Part shown: in pieces, positions 17,514-27,505 of the stretch
Layout of the letters: each line of letters begins with the position of its first letter
How positions within the stretch are numbered: position 1 is the stretch's first letter
Made by a program: the position numbers and the translations under genes
Notes under the pieces: generated by a model
What the model was told of the DNA's origin: nothing
Seen by the model: only the letters and a program-made list of their open reading frames with translations
Database searches by the model: none
Source of the DNA: Planctomycetaceae bacterium
GTDB taxonomy: Bacteria > Planctomycetota > Planctomycetia > Planctomycetales > Planctomycetaceae
DNA: 33,088 nucleotides
Assembly (NCBI GenBank): GCA_020426545.1
Contig: JAGQPV010000003.1
Location: 1 to 33,088 of the forward strand
Direction of reading: 5' to 3'

Positions 17514-18360
17514 GGGGCACCGATTCCTTTCCGGCAGTTGAACTGCGAAGGCGCTGGAGAAACGGGCCGAAACCCTGTTCGCCGGTTTCTCCACCCAGCC
17601 AGTACTGCAGCAGGCTGCTGATACCGCGGGTGGTGATGGTGGCACCGGCCAGGCCGTCCACTTTGAACGAGCTTTCCGGATCCTGGGGATCGACGGCTCC
17701 CTTGGTGACCTGAATGGCGATGTCGCCATCCTGGTCGAAAGCCTGTTTGGGATGATCCGGGTCGCGCCACAGATCCTTCCAGCGGGGGTTATCCACCTCG
17801 CCACCCAGGCCCGGTGTTTCCCCATGCTGGTAGAATGTCAGCCCGCGAATGGTGGAGAGGTCTTCGTCCAGAGCCAGAAAACCATACAGCGTGGACCACA
17901 GACCATAACCGCGGACCGGCAGCACCCAGCCGGTGATCGGGCCTTCCGGATCATCGTGGACTTCGTACACCACGGAGTATTTTTCCTGCCGGCGAATCCC
18001 GGCGATGTCTTCACTCTGGCTGAGCGGGTCGCTGAGCTTATCGCTCTGCAGCATCTTGTTCAGCGAGTGCGCTTCCGGCGGGACACGGTCTTCCGGCACG
18101 GTGACTCCGCTTTCCAGCCGAATCACCCGCGGAACGATGTGTGCCTCGTAGAGTTCTTCAATGTTCCGGCCGTCGCTGCCGGTGTCCTGGCCTTCCACCA
18201 GAAAGCCGGACGCAATCAGAATGTTGCGGTTCCGTTCTTCGAGGCGGTTGGCATTCTGCAGATCGCGGAGGCCCACCGCCGCCAGGGAAACGGCGACGGA
18301 ACAGACCACGCACAGAATGATGGTGACCTTGAGTGTATGGGCAATCGAATCACGCGGCAT
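17506..18360 (-). CDS. nqrC: Na+-translocating NADH:quinone reductase subunit C
   Basis: A 284-residue subunit with one N-terminal membrane span (about 9-30) and an extracytoplasmic FMN-binding domain. The flavinylation motif [10 protein letters not shown] occupies 235-244, with Thr241 the predicted covalent FMN site; ApbE makes this bond. The fourth motif position is Ala238, where Ser or Thr is more usual. GEVDNPRW (187-194) and [10 protein letters not shown] match NqrC. It overlaps nqrB by 11 bases and nqrD by 8, indicating tight translational coupling. Confidence 0.95.
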   Translation of the reverse strand: MPRDSIAHTLKVTIILCVVCSVAVSLAAVGLRDLQNANRLEERNRNILIASGFLVEGQDTGSDGRNIEELYEAHIVPRVIRLESGVTVPEDRVPPEAHSLNKMLQSDKLSDPLSQSEDIAGIRRQEKYSVVYEVHDDPEGPITGWVLPVRGYGLWSTLYGFLALDEDLSTIRGLTFYQHGETPGLGGEVDNPRWKDLWRDPDHPKQAFDQDGDIAIQVTKGAVDPQDPESSFKVDGLAGATITTRGISSLLQYWLGGETGEQGFGPFLQRLRSSTAGKESVPRG

Positions 18361-19597
18361 TGCGGGCGAGCCTCCGTCTGATGTTCGCCTGAACGACGGT
18401 GTAATCGATCAGCGGCGCAAACACGTTGCCGAACAGAATCGCCAGCATGATTCCTTCGGGGAAAGCCGGGTTAATCACGCGGATGAGAATCGTCATCGCG
18501 CCGATCAGGGCTCCGTAGTACCACTTCCCGGTTTCTGTCATGGAGGCAGAGACGGGGTCGGTGGCCATGAACACCAGGCCAAAGGCGAGGCCGCCCACCA
18601 CCAGGTGCCAGTGAGCCGGCATGGCAAACATGGGGTTCGTGGGGCTGCCAAGGTAGTTCAGCAGTGCGGCCAGGCTCATGGAGCCGATCAGCACGCCCGC
18701 CATGATTCGCCAGGAACCGATACCGGTGGCAATCAGCAGGATCGCTCCCAGCAGGCAGGCGAGGGTCGATGTTTCGCCCATCGAACCGGGGATGGTGCCA
18801 AGGAAGGCCTGCAGCCAGGTGAAGTTCAGCCCTTCAGCCCCGGTAATCGCAGTAATTCCCGTCTGCACCGGAGCAATGGCCTGGGCTCCCAGCGGTGTGG
18901 CCGCGGTATAGCCATCCACAGCCGTCCAGACGGTATCGCCCGTGATGAACTTGGGGTGAGCAAAATACAGATAGGCCCGGGCGGTGAGGGCCGGGTTGAG
19001 GAAGTTCCGGCCAGTGCCGCCGAAGACTTCCTTGCCGAAGACCACCCCGAAGCTGATGCCCAGAGCTACCTGCCACAGCGGGATGGTGGGCGGGAGCGTC
19101 AGCGGGAACAGCATTCCGGTAACGAGGAAGCCTTCGTTGATTTCATGCTTGCGGACCACACCGAACAGGACTTCCCAGAACCCGCCGGCCATGTTGCAGA
19201 CCAGGAACACGGGGATGAAATACAGGGCCCCGTGCAGCAGGTTGGACAGCATGCTGCGGGGGTTGTAACCCACACCCAGCAGCTGCATCACGGAATCCCG
19301 CCAGCCGGCCGCTGAAGCCGCGGCGGCCTCAGGATCGAGCTGGTCCAGGGCCAGGTTGGCCTGGTATCCCGTATTCCACATGGCCATGACAATACACGGA
19401 ATCAGGGCGACCACGACGGTGCCCATCATGCGCTTCATGTCCAGACTGTCGCGGACGTGCGAGGCCTGGCTGGTCACCTCACCCGGTGTGTACAGGAAGG
19501 TATCCAGCGCTTCATACAGCGGATAGAGACGTTCCAGCCGTCCCCCCCGCTCGAACTGCGGCTTCACGCGGTCCAGCACATTACGTATCGGCTTCAT
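18350..19597 (-). CDS. nqrB: Na+-translocating NADH:quinone reductase subunit B
   Basis: A 415-residue multi-pass subunit that forms the Na+ path and binds covalent FMN and riboflavin. The flavinylation motif DGYTAAT is at 228-234, making Thr234 the probable FMN site. Typical stretches include [48 protein letters not shown] and a MATDPVSA motif near the end. It begins 10 bases after nqrA and overlaps nqrC. Length matches the family. Confidence 0.97.
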   Translation of the reverse strand: MKPIRNVLDRVKPQFERGGRLERLYPLYEALDTFLYTPGEVTSQASHVRDSLDMKRMMGTVVVALIPCIVMAMWNTGYQANLALDQLDPEAAAASAAGWRDSVMQLLGVGYNPRSMLSNLLHGALYFIPVFLVCNMAGGFWEVLFGVVRKHEINEGFLVTGMLFPLTLPPTIPLWQVALGISFGVVFGKEVFGGTGRNFLNPALTARAYLYFAHPKFITGDTVWTAVDGYTAATPLGAQAIAPVQTGITAITGAEGLNFTWLQAFLGTIPGSMGETSTLACLLGAILLIATGIGSWRIMAGVLIGSMSLAALLNYLGSPTNPMFAMPAHWHLVVGGLAFGLVFMATDPVSASMTETGKWYYGALIGAMTILIRVINPAFPEGIMLAILFGNVFAPLIDYTVVQANIRRRLARNAA

Positions 19598-19607
19598 CCT
19601 CGAACGG

Positions 19608-20954
19608 TCATCCTTCCTTCTCGATGCGGGTCAGATTGTCCCGCAGAATCGGACCGTATTCATACTTGCCCGGACAGACGAACGTACACAGGCCCAGGTC
19701 TTCTTCGTCCAGTTCCAGGCAGCCCAGCTGCTGTGCCTGTTCCGTATCGCGGATAATCAGCGAGCGGAGCAGGAAGGTGGGCTCGATATCGAGCGGCATG
19801 ACGGCTTCGTACATGCCCAGCGGAACCATCGCCCGGCGGCTGCCTTCCTGCGATGTGGTGAAGCGGAACAGACGGCCCGCCCCCGACAGCGTGGAGGAAT
19901 AAACCCGCTTGATGGAAAATTTGTTGCCGCCCGGCATCTGCCAGCCCAGGAACTCGCGTTCGGTTCCTTCGGGCAGGGCGGAAATCTGTGCGTGATAGCG
20001 GCCCAGCCAGGCGTGGACTCCGGCAGCTGTCCTGCCGGACAGAACCGAACCGGAGATGACACGGTTGATGCCATCGGCCAGGCGCCCGGCTGTCAGGTCT
20101 TCGGTGCTCGCCCCCAGGCGGGTCCGCAGGACAGTCGGCTTCGCGATGCCGGGGCCACCCACAGCCACCACCCGCTCCACCGGCAGTCGCCCGGTGGTGA
20201 ACAGCCGACCGACGGCAATCACGTCCTGTGCGTCGATATGCCAGACGAAACGACGGTCGCTGACGGGGTCGAGCAGGTGAATGTGTGTGCCGGGCAGCCC
20301 CGCGGGGTGTGGTCCGTCGAATGCTTCGGCCTGAATTCCGGGCAGATTGTGCCCGGGAATCACCTGGCCGGCGGCGTGACACAGATAGACCGGGCCATCG
20401 GTCAGGTGTTTGAGGATCTGCAGGCCATGAATGAAGGCTGTTTCGTTTTCACGGATCAGCGGGACGGGATCGGCCGCCAGCGGGCGGGTATCCATCGCGG
20501 TGACGAACAGCGAGCGGGGAACCCGTTCCGGCGAGGGAACCTTCCCGAATGGCCGCTGCCGCAGGGCCGTCCACAGACCGGAGGCCAGCAGATTCTCGCG
20601 GACATCTTCCCGCGAGAGCGTTGTCAGATCGCTGTCCCGCCAGGAACGGAATTCGACTTCCCCGTCTCCGTCCAGAGCAATCACGATGGACTGAAACGCG
20701 CGGCGGGCTCCCCGGTTGATGGCCTGAACCGTACCGCTGCCGGGCGAGGTATAATTGACCCCCGGCGTTTTGCGGTCGGTGAACAGCACCTGACCCAGCT
20801 GGACGCGGTCTCCTTCAGCCACGGCCATCGCCGGCTTCATGCCGACGTAGTCGTCGCCAATCAGGGCCACCGTCCGCACGGGAGGAGCGGGTTCCACCTC
20901 CAGCGGGGGAACTCCTTCAATGGGCAGGTCGAGCCCTCTGGTAATCCTGTGCAT
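19608..20954 (-). CDS. nqrA: Na+-translocating NADH:quinone reductase subunit A
   Basis: A 448-residue cytoplasmic-side subunit, the first gene of the nqr operon. The N-terminus [12 protein letters not shown], the [13 protein letters not shown] segment, [10 protein letters not shown] and the C-terminal [20 protein letters not shown] ending are all characteristic. The ribosome site is weak (AAGTCGG directly before the ATG). Upstream lies an 847-base spacer that must hold the operon promoter. The downstream gap to nqrB is 10 bases. Confidence 0.97.
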   Translation of the reverse strand: MHRITRGLDLPIEGVPPLEVEPAPPVRTVALIGDDYVGMKPAMAVAEGDRVQLGQVLFTDRKTPGVNYTSPGSGTVQAINRGARRAFQSIVIALDGDGEVEFRSWRDSDLTTLSREDVRENLLASGLWTALRQRPFGKVPSPERVPRSLFVTAMDTRPLAADPVPLIRENETAFIHGLQILKHLTDGPVYLCHAAGQVIPGHNLPGIQAEAFDGPHPAGLPGTHIHLLDPVSDRRFVWHIDAQDVIAVGRLFTTGRLPVERVVAVGGPGIAKPTVLRTRLGASTEDLTAGRLADGINRVISGSVLSGRTAAGVHAWLGRYHAQISALPEGTEREFLGWQMPGGNKFSIKRVYSSTLSGAGRLFRFTTSQEGSRRAMVPLGMYEAVMPLDIEPTFLLRSLIIRDTEQAQQLGCLELDEEDLGLCTFVCPGKYEYGPILRDNLTRIEKEG

Positions 20955-21801
20955 CCGACTTCGCTTTTCCCGGGTTCGCGGTGTTCGGGCTGCTGTCGCC
21001 TGTTGAACCGACCGTGTTGATTTCAGGTGGCCCGCCGGCCTGACTCACTGGCTGCCGCAGGTCGATGAACAGCACCCCGCAGCGGGAATCTTCCCCGGCA
21101 GCGGCCAGGACCGAATTTCCCGCCGGACCAGTCTGATCCGGACCGACCCGGTCCACTTCCGCCACCGATGCAGAATCCCTGCTGAAGGATGTAACGTCAT
21201 CCGTTCAGGCCAGCATGATATCGCCGTAACCCGGGCCTGAGACGGAGCCTGGTCAGCGTCTTCTGTATTGTTCAGGATTCACAGCTGCTCCCCCTGGTAC
21301 AGGTACCTGGGGGAAGTCATTGGCCATGTCCGGTGGTCGCCCGTGCGGATAAGAAGGTTCAGGCTCCAAGTACCGAACCTGTTACCAGCGCGACACGACA
21401 TTCTGTGAATGTCTCAGCGGTCATTCCCCAGCGTGCTGAGGTCTCGTCCGATCTTCAGACGGCAGCCCCACTTGGGGAAATTGCCGTTTGAACATCACCC
21501 CGTTCACAGCGGGCGCTGCTGCAGGCAGGGGACAGAAACGGACAGGAATACCCCTGTGGAACAGCCCGGAAAATTCCAGGTTGAACAGGGCGGACTGCCA
21601 GATTCTGCCTGATGTGTCGCCAGCGGAGTGCTTCAGCAAGCTGCCGAGGGCCGGCGACGGAGGGTATCTTACACACGCTTCATGGAAATTACAGTGAAGC
21701 GGAGTGCTGAAATTTCCGCAATCTCATGTGAGAGAATTTCCGGCACCCCGCAGTGCTGATTTTGAGAAGCGGAGGGAACCCGGCAGGCTGGTCAGAACCT
21801 G
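20955..21801. other. Long spacer upstream of the nqr operon
   Basis: About 847 bases, all short open frames unconvincing. Two hairpins stand out: 21182-21208 (CTGAA-GGATG / CATCC-TTCAG with a one-base bulge) and 21290-21313 (CCCCC...GGGGG, one T-T mismatch, then GGTA/TACC). Around 21690-21775 the sequence AGTGCTGA recurs twice beside AAGCGGA. I found no known riboswitch consensus and no strong -35/-10 pair on the - strand. Confidence 0.45.
21182..21208 (-). promoter_or_regulatory. Bulged hairpin in the nqrA upstream region
   Basis: CTGAA (21182-21186) and GGATG (21187-21191) pair with CATCC (21198-21202) and TTCAG (21204-21208), leaving one bulged base. It lies about 230 bases upstream of nqrA and could be a leader structure or a terminator for the thioredoxin gene upstream. 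Confidence 0.3.
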
Positions 21802-22428
21802 TCAGCCGGCCAGAGCCAGGCGAATGGCTTCCTCCAGGCTGCCCTGCCCGTCGGTGCTCCAGAAGATCCGGCCATCCCGCCCGACCACCCACACCACGGG
21901 GAAATACTCAGCATTCAGGGCCAGCAGCGTATCGAGCGCGCCGTAACCCTGCGGCCAGGTGATCTTATTTTCTTCAACGAACCCTTCAATGCGGGGAATC
22001 ATTTCGCCGCTTTCGTGCGTCAGCCCGACGAATTTCACTCCCTGGCCTGAGAATTTCTCGTGCAGCTCCACCAGTTCGGGAGCTTCGCGCCAGCAGTAGG
22101 GGCAGTCGACGAACCAGCCGTGCAGCACCACCACATTCCCTTTGAGCTCTTCCGGCGAGACGCCTTCGCTGTTGATCCAGCCGGCCGCTTCGACCGGGGG
22201 AAGCTCGGCCCCGGCCTGAGCGCCGCCATGCCAGGCCCCGCCTTCCTGCTGCTTGACTCCCTGCTTCATGAGGGTGGAAAAACCGATTCCCGCGCACAGA
22301 ACCAGGGCGATCACCAGCACGAACACACCAAAACCGCCCCCCGCCGATGAGGAAGAGGTCGCGGACGAGTCTGTCCCGGGCTGCACCGGGGCCGCTGCGG
22401 AGTCGGACGGGTTGGATTGTGAAGACAT
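21802..22428 (-). CDS. TlpA-like membrane-anchored thioredoxin-fold protein
   Basis: A 208-residue protein with a serine/proline-rich cytoplasmic N-terminus, one membrane span (about 32-52), and a thioredoxin-fold domain in the periplasm. The redox motif is WFVDCPYCWREAPEL with Cys109 and Cys112; HESGEM and EYFPVVWVVGRDGRIFW fit the TlpA/ResA/AhpC-TSA group. It may reduce disulfides in exported proteins or haem-protein precursors; the partner is unknown. ATG 22428 has a modest GGAA site 9 bases upstream; ATG 22443 is an alternative adding five residues. It is on the same strand as nqr but 847 bases away, so a link is doubtful. Confidence 0.85.
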   Translation of the reverse strand: MSSQSNPSDSAAAPVQPGTDSSATSSSSAGGGFGVFVLVIALVLCAGIGFSTLMKQGVKQQEGGAWHGGAQAGAELPPVEAAGWINSEGVSPEELKGNVVVLHGWFVDCPYCWREAPELVELHEKFSGQGVKFVGLTHESGEMIPRIEGFVEENKITWPQGYGALDTLLALNAEYFPVVWVVGRDGRIFWSTDGQGSLEEAIRLALAG

Positions 22429-23167
22429 AATGCAGTGTTCCATTCAGCCCTGAAGGACTGCCGCCATGGCGGGGGTACCGGAATAAGCGGACTGCCGGGC
22501 CAGACGCAGCCGATGAAACAGGACAGCCGATTCCAGCAGGATTAACAGAATTCGATGACCGGACCCGGGCAAACCCCGCTCAGCACAGCCGAGACGAAGC
22601 CCGAACTTCCGGCAGCGAGTCTGACCTCTATTCTACGTCAGACAGAGGCGGCGGAGTGTAATACAGAATACGAAATCCGGCTGCCCGGAAAATCTGCCTC
22701 GAAAATCCCGTTTTTCCGGGTACTGGGAATGATCTTGCCCGAAAACAGCGAACCTGCGAGACTCCCGCGCAAGCAGCCCGTCAGCTGGCAATCCGCCGGT
22801 GCATGGCGGGTGGCTCACATCCAGACTTCTCCCCCTCCCGGTTATTCCCCCTCACCTGACCTGAGCGGTTGTCACCCCTGACTGCCGACAGGATCGACGT
22901 CGCGACAACAGAAGCCACGCCGGGCTGAATCTGATGCGGCTCAACCCTGCTGTCGCAGGCAGATACCGCCTCAGCCCAGCCTGTTCACTTCGTACCGGCT
23001 GCCCGACGGGAATTCCCCGGAATCGCGCAGCCTGAATGGAATGTTGTTTCGCAGCTGCCGGTGCCCCGCACCGCGCGGGACTGCTCAGCAGGACTCTGGC
23101 CGCCTGCCCGAACCGGGCACCAACCGACCGTTTGAGCAGCTCTGCTGCCACAGGAGTGTCCCGACCG
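22429..23167. other. Divergent spacer between the thioredoxin and lipoprotein genes
   Basis: About 739 bases between divergently transcribed genes, expected to hold promoters for both. A loop-free 12-base palindrome CCGCCATGGCGG is at 22461-22472, 33 bases from the thioredoxin start, and CCCG-TTTTTC-CGGG is at 22707-22720. The small open frames here look random. Confidence 0.4.
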
Positions 23168-23761
23168 ATGTCTCGCTGCCTCTGGATTCAGGAACTGCTG
23201 GCAACAGTCGCTCTGTTCTCGGCTGGCGGGTGCAGCATGGCTCCGGCAACTGTTCCCCCGGAGCAGCTGGCCACGGCTCAGTCCAGTTCCATTGTTGTGA
23301 ACGGGAGTCACCCGGAAGTCATCTGGGAGCGGGCCATCGACGTGCTGCATGCCTATCAGTTCGACATTGAGCGGGAAAACAGGCTCGATGGCATCATCGA
23401 AACCGGCTACCAGGTCGGTTCGGGCGTGCTGGAACCCTGGCGAAGCGATTCGGTCGGGCTGGAAAACCGGCTCGAAAGCACGCTGCAGTCCATCCGCCGC
23501 CGAGTCCTGGTTTCGCTCTCTCCGGCCGGCAGCCCCGGGACCACTTTGATCACCGTGGAGGTGCTCAAGGAAATCGAAGACATGCCGGGTGTGGCGGCGA
23601 ATTCCCCCGGCGGCGCGACGTTCCAGGAAAACAGTCCGCTGCAGCGGGACCTGAATCTGGTGGTGGGCCAGTCCACCCCGTCCGGCTGGATTCCTTCCGG
23701 CCGCGACCTGGCCCTCGAGCATAACCTGCTGGAACGACTGCGGACCGCGATGGCTCAGTAA
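23168..23761 (+). CDS. Putative lipoprotein, unknown function
   Basis: A 197-residue protein I cannot assign to a named family. It starts with a hydrophobic signal ending near SAGGCSM, which resembles a lipobox with Cys22, so outer- or cytoplasmic-membrane anchoring is likely. The mature part alternates polar strands and helices (HPEVIWERAIDVLHAYQF, LDGIIETGYQVG, RVLVSLSPAG, LITVEVLKEIED), a pattern like small periplasmic alpha/beta domains in assembly lipoproteins. AGGAG at 23152-23156 lies 11 bases before ATG 23168; an in-frame GTG at 23156 overlaps that site. Copy A of a dispersed repeat begins right after the stop. Confidence 0.75.
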   Translation: MSRCLWIQELLATVALFSAGGCSMAPATVPPEQLATAQSSSIVVNGSHPEVIWERAIDVLHAYQFDIERENRLDGIIETGYQVGSGVLEPWRSDSVGLENRLESTLQSIRRRVLVSLSPAGSPGTTLITVEVLKEIEDMPGVAANSPGGATFQENSPLQRDLNLVVGQSTPSGWIPSGRDLALEHNLLERLRTAMAQ

Positions 23762-23762
23762 A

Positions 23763-23857
23763 CGCCTGCCCGGGAAGGTGCTCTGCTGTCAAGCGAGCGA
23801 AGGCAGGAAGAAAAAGCCAGGCCTGCGGAAGAAATCCAGACCAGTCAGTACGGCCTG
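23763..23857. repeat. Dispersed intergenic repeat, copy A (compact form)
   Basis: This stretch matches 29834-30035 across two blocks: CGCCTG.CCGG.AAGGTGCTCTG...GCGAGC...GGCAGGAAGA.AAAGCCAG.CCTG, then CGGAAGAAA.CCAG.CCAGTCAG. By eye the match is roughly 85% over the shared 90 bases. It directly follows a stop codon, as copy B nearly does. It shows no coding potential. Confidence 0.8.
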
Positions 23858-24395
23858 GCAGGGGCTGACTGGCGAAACGGTTCCGGCAGGCGGTCTGCCG
23901 CAGCGGCCCCCTGCTTTTTTCCGCGAACTCCCCGGCGCGTGCTGGCCCCCGGTCCGTTCTGACTGGGGGATGCCGGCCGCCAACCGCCAGCATCCGGCAG
24001 TCCGCCCCCGCCGGCGGTGGCCGGGTTCTCTCTCGGCTCCGGCCCTCTTTCTGCTTCGGTTCCGAGGACTGTGTCTCACTGTCAGCCGAGATTCCGGCCA
24101 AACCAGCCTGAAACCGGCCAGGGCACCGCTGGATACCCCCTGAACCCCCGCGGAACACGCTCCGTTTCGCCCCGAATGCACTGCTGACAGCAGTTCTTCC
24201 GGCTGCCGGCAGTCAGCCCCTGGCGGCAGGACCTCAGGGCAGAAAAAACCGGCCTGCCGGGCGTTCCGCGTGGACAAAATCTGTCCCAGAAGAAGCCATC
24301 TCGGGAGGAATACGAGGCCGAACACCTCGTAACGTGTTCTGCGACTGACAGTTGGGGGACTGAGCACCGTTTATCCTCAGGCAGGCCGGGGAGGA

Positions 24396-24423
24396 TTGAA
24401 TTCAGTCAGAAACCGGCTAGAAT
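24396..24423 (+). promoter_or_regulatory. Candidate sigma-70 promoter for DUF1559 gene 2
   Basis: TTGAAT (24396-24401), a 16-base spacer and TAGAAT (24418-24423) match the TTGACA/TATAAT consensus at 4 and 5 of 6 positions. It lies about 120 bases upstream of the gene, in a locally less GC-rich stretch. Confidence 0.5.
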
Positions 24424-24542
24424 CCGTGGAACTGAGACTCATTCTCAATAAGAGCCGGGTGCTTCAGCGTAACCCGCCGGACCCGTGGGCACATGGTTCT
24501 CTCATTCCCGCCAGTCAGCATCAGCAGAACAAGAGACCACAA

Positions 24543-25580
24543 ATGCCAGCCAGCCCGACTGATCGACCGCCCGTCTCCCGCCGCCAGCGGGGCTTTACCC
24601 TGATTGAGCTGCTGGTGGTGATTGCCATCATCGCCATTCTGATTGCTCTGCTGCTGCCTGCCGTGCAGCAGGCCCGGGAAGCCGCCCGCCGCAGCCAGTG
24701 CAAGAACAACCTGAAGCAGATCGGGCTGGCCCTGCACAATTACCTCAGCACTTACAATGTGTTCCCGCTGGCGATGGCCAGTGACCCCACTGGAGCGACC
24801 AACGGGGGCCAGTGGTCCGCGCAGGCCCGGATTCTGCCGTACATCGATCAGGGAGCGATGTACAACAACGTCAATTTCTCGGTGAACTATGCCAAGGGCG
24901 TCAGCCCGGCCAGGGACCGGGTGCCCGTCTTCCTCTGCCCCAGCGAACCAAACGACAAGGTGCGGCTCGACGGGGGGCTGGAGATCTACCCGATCAACTA
25001 CGGGTTTAACGGGGGCACGTGGGAATACTGGAACGAAACGAACGGCAAAAAGGGCGATGGTGCTTTCTGCGTGAACAGCAGCTTCCGCCCGCGGGACTTC
25101 GTCGATGGAATGACCAACACCCTGGCCTTCGGCGAAGTGAAGACTTTCACCCCGTATATTCGTGACGGGGCCAATCCGTCCGCTGCCGGCACGGCCGTAC
25201 CGACCAGCATTCTGTCGTACTCCGATGGAAGTCTGAAAACCGGTGGCGGAATTGGTGCCAACTCCAGTTCCGGCCATACGGAATGGGTGGACGGCCGGAT
25301 CCATCAGACGGGGTTCACCACTACCTTCACCCCCAACAAGATCACCCCGATCACCGATGGTTCCACCACGGAGCCGGACGGAGACTTCAACAGCTGCCGC
25401 GAAGCCAACGGCTGCACCACCCCCACCTATGCGGCGGTGACGACCCGCAGCTGGCATGAAGGCGTGGTGCACGTGCTGCTGATGGACGGTTCCACCCGTT
25501 CGGCCAGCGAAAACATCAGCCTGACCATCTGGCGGAACCTGGGAGCACGGGCCGACAATCAGGTGCTGGGCGAGTGGTGA
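24543..25580 (+). CDS. DUF1559 protein with type IV pilin-like N-terminus (copy 2)
   Basis: A 345-residue DUF1559 protein. The leader ends RRQRG before [18 protein letters not shown] (from residue 18, Glu22 at the +5 site), then [16 protein letters not shown] prepilin peptidase should cut after Gly17. The C-terminus has [21 protein letters not shown] and ends NQVLGEW, nearly the NQVLGEF of the copy at the right edge. ATG 24543 has only a weak AGAGA upstream. Unlike the other two copies it has no lipoprotein gene behind it; a strong hairpin and a convergent transporter gene follow. Confidence 0.93.
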   Translation: MPASPTDRPPVSRRQRGFTLIELLVVIAIIAILIALLLPAVQQAREAARRSQCKNNLKQIGLALHNYLSTYNVFPLAMASDPTGATNGGQWSAQARILPYIDQGAMYNNVNFSVNYAKGVSPARDRVPVFLCPSEPNDKVRLDGGLEIYPINYGFNGGTWEYWNETNGKKGDGAFCVNSSFRPRDFVDGMTNTLAFGEVKTFTPYIRDGANPSAAGTAVPTSILSYSDGSLKTGGGIGANSSSGHTEWVDGRIHQTGFTTTFTPNKITPITDGSTTEPDGDFNSCREANGCTTPTYAAVTTRSWHEGVVHVLLMDGSTRSASENISLTIWRNLGARADNQVLGEW

Positions 25581-25653
25581 GCCACCCAGCTGCCCTGGCC
25601 TGAAGAGCAGAGAAGCCGGGCAAGAGAGAAAAGAACGAGACGCAGCAGACAGA

Positions 25654-25691
25654 CAGCGGCTGGCAGCAGGACAATCCCGCGCCAGCCGCTG
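25654..25691. terminator. Hairpin between DUF1559 gene 2 and the convergent MFS gene
   Basis: A perfect 11-bp stem (CAGCGGCTGGC 25654-25664, GCCAGCCGCTG 25681-25691) with a 16-base loop, 73 bases after one stop and 99 bases from the other. It may serve both directions. There is no T-run. Confidence 0.6.
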
Positions 25692-25790
25692 CTGTTGCGC
25701 GCGGGCCGCTCCGGGATCAGCCGACGGAACCCTGCACGCCGCAGGCACCGAGCTGCCTGCAGTCAAACCGGGCTGCCGATGGCGAAAGAT

Positions 25791-27188
25791 TCAGTTCAGC
25801 GGGCAGTCGGCCGGGCGATAGAACAGCGCGATGGGCAGCAGCAGCAGGCCGGTGGCGGCGAACATCCAGCTCATGGGCAGAGACCGGGCTGCCAGCAGAT
25901 GTCCGCCGGCGGCGTAGAATCCGGCAGAGAGCAGAATGCCGATCCAGTTGACGAGGTTCATCGCCCCGATCATCCGCCCTTTCTGATCGGCGGGCGGGCG
26001 GGACTGCATAAAGACCTGCAGCGGGACGACAAACAGGCCGGCAGACAGGCCCAGCATTGTCAGCAGCAGCCGGGCTGTCAGCTCCGGGAGCGAGCGGGGC
26101 AGCAGCATGCTGCCCAGTGTTTCCCGTACCACCGGGGCGGTTTCTGCCACGGCGATGGTGGAGGTTGCCTCCGCACCGGCCACGGTGGCTTCCGCCGGTA
26201 TGCCGGTGAGACCCAGAGCGGTCAGCAGCAGCAGCCCGCAGAACAGTCCCCAGCCTCCCAGACGGACCAGCCCGAACCGGACCGTGGAATGCGACAGCCG
26301 GCCGGCAATCACACAGCCCAGTGCAATTCCCACGCCCATGCAGGTGGCCAGCAGGCTGGTTCGCCCGTCGCCCAGCCCCATGCGGACTTTGCCGAATTCA
26401 TTCACGGCCGGCAGAACCACGCCTCCCACGAACCAGAACAGCGAAGACACGGCCAGCACCTTCAGCAGGGGCCTGTCGTTCAGCAGCATGCGAATGGTGT
26501 CGCGGCTGACTGCCAGAGAGGATACCTGAAATTCCAGGCCGGGGTGTGCGACGGGAGTCCGCCGGACCAGCAGTGAGCTGAGCGTACCCAGCACGGCGAT
26601 TCCCACGCACCACAGCGAGACGACCCACAGCGCATCGGGATACATTTCCTTGAGCCACCCGGCGGAAGCGGTGCCGAGGATGATGGCCACAAAGGTCGTC
26701 ATCTGAATCAGGCCATTGGCCCGGGGCAGGTCATTCTCGTGCAGCATCTCCGGCAGAATGCCGTATTTGGCCGGGCCGAAGAACGCACTCTGCATGCCCA
26801 TCAGAAACAGAACGGCCAGCAGGCCCCACAGGCCGGAAAACGCAAAGGCCAGCAGCCCTCCCAGCATGACGGCGATTTCCGCCACCTTGCTGGCCACCAC
26901 CACGGAGCGTTTCACGGTGCGATCGGAGATCCAGCCGGCGAAGCCGGAAAACAGGATAAACGGCAGGGCAAACATCCCCTGGGCCAGTCCCTGCACCTTG
27001 CCGGCACTCATCTCGGTGGAGAGGGCGTAATCCACGCACAGCAGCAGAACCAGCTGCTTGAACAGGTTGTCGTTGAATGCGCCCAGCAGCTGAGTGACTG
27101 TCATCCCGGCGAAGGCCCGGTCGCGGTACAGCCGGGGCAGGCGGTCCTTCGTCTCCGGCAGCTGCGCGGGCGGTGAAGCGGTGGCCAT
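25791..27188 (-). CDS. LplT-like major facilitator superfamily transporter
   Basis: A 465-residue, roughly 12-span transporter. The N-terminal LLGAFNDNLFKQLVLLLCVDY, FALPFILFSGFAGWISDRTVKR and QSAFFGPAKYGILPEMLHENDLPRANG-type stretch are characteristic of the lysophospholipid transporter LplT and of the MFS half of two-domain Aas proteins. Those move lysophospholipids inward for re-acylation; this substrate is inferred, not proven. No acyltransferase is fused or adjacent, so the partner enzyme would be elsewhere. An alanine/threonine-rich loop interrupts the middle of the second half. The ribosome site is weak. A structured spacer of 317 bases separates it from the PDZ gene upstream. Confidence 0.85.
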   Translation of the reverse strand: MATASPPAQLPETKDRLPRLYRDRAFAGMTVTQLLGAFNDNLFKQLVLLLCVDYALSTEMSAGKVQGLAQGMFALPFILFSGFAGWISDRTVKRSVVVASKVAEIAVMLGGLLAFAFSGLWGLLAVLFLMGMQSAFFGPAKYGILPEMLHENDLPRANGLIQMTTFVAIILGTASAGWLKEMYPDALWVVSLWCVGIAVLGTLSSLLVRRTPVAHPGLEFQVSSLAVSRDTIRMLLNDRPLLKVLAVSSLFWFVGGVVLPAVNEFGKVRMGLGDGRTSLLATCMGVGIALGCVIAGRLSHSTVRFGLVRLGGWGLFCGLLLLTALGLTGIPAEATVAGAEATSTIAVAETAPVVRETLGSMLLPRSLPELTARLLLTMLGLSAGLFVVPLQVFMQSRPPADQKGRMIGAMNLVNWIGILLSAGFYAAGGHLLAARSLPMSWMFAATGLLLLPIALFYRPADCPLN

Positions 27189-27505
27189 GGGTGTGTTCGG
27201 TCCCTGAACAGACTGAGGCGGAGGAACTCCGCCGCGTGAAATTTTCCGGTCCGGGAAATGACTGCCGCGGTCGCTCCAGCAGGTTCCTCCCCGGGCGGAC
27301 GACCGACCTGCCTTCCCGGCAGCGCCAGCGGAAAGTTGACTCCAGCCCGTGTGGGCGGCTGGTTGCAGTGGCGGAAGGCTGGCCTGGCGTGGCCCCTTCC
27401 GCCTGATGGGCCAGCCTGGCAGGTCAGACGGACAGGCGGCGTCTTCCTGTCTGGCTGTCTGGAGACTCTTCCGGCCTCCAGGCCTGCTGCCGAAAACCGG
27501 TCGAT
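27189..27505. other. Structured spacer between the PDZ and MFS genes
   Basis: About 317 bases on the path from the PDZ stop to the MFS start (- strand). It contains interleaved inverted repeats at 27371-27416 and a tight hairpin at 27217-27233 (GGCGGAG-GAA-CTCCGCC), 28 bases before the MFS start codon. No gene is seen. Confidence 0.45.
27371..27416 (-). promoter_or_regulatory. Interleaved inverted repeats, mutually exclusive stems
   Basis: GCGGAAGG (27371-27378) can pair with CCTTCCGC (27395-27402). GGCTGGCC (27377-27384) can pair with GGCCAGCC (27409-27416). The left arms share two bases and the pairs interleave, so both full stems cannot form together, as in attenuators. The area is GC-rich, so chance is possible. 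Confidence 0.3.

Larger units (their letters stand above)
23762..24542. other. Spacer with repeat copy A and the promoter of DUF1559 gene 2
   Basis: About 781 bases with no convincing gene. Repeat copy A occupies 23763-23857, a small hairpin CGGCAG-GCGGT-CTGCCG lies at 23884-23900, and a good promoter candidate lies at 24396-24423. Confidence 0.5.

Noticed and set aside
21340-21390. GGTTCAGGCTCC-like stretch that recalls a tRNA T-arm
   Set aside because: No acceptor stem, anticodon arm or CCA context could be built around it.
22461-22472. Loop-free palindrome CCGCCATGGCGG near the thioredoxin start
   Set aside because: A 12-base GC palindrome can arise by chance in this composition and has no second copy nearby, so I do not call an operator.
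22555-22881. A 108-codon open frame on the + strand in the divergent spacer
   Set aside because: No ribosome site, no recognisable domain, and mixed composition unlike neighbouring genes.
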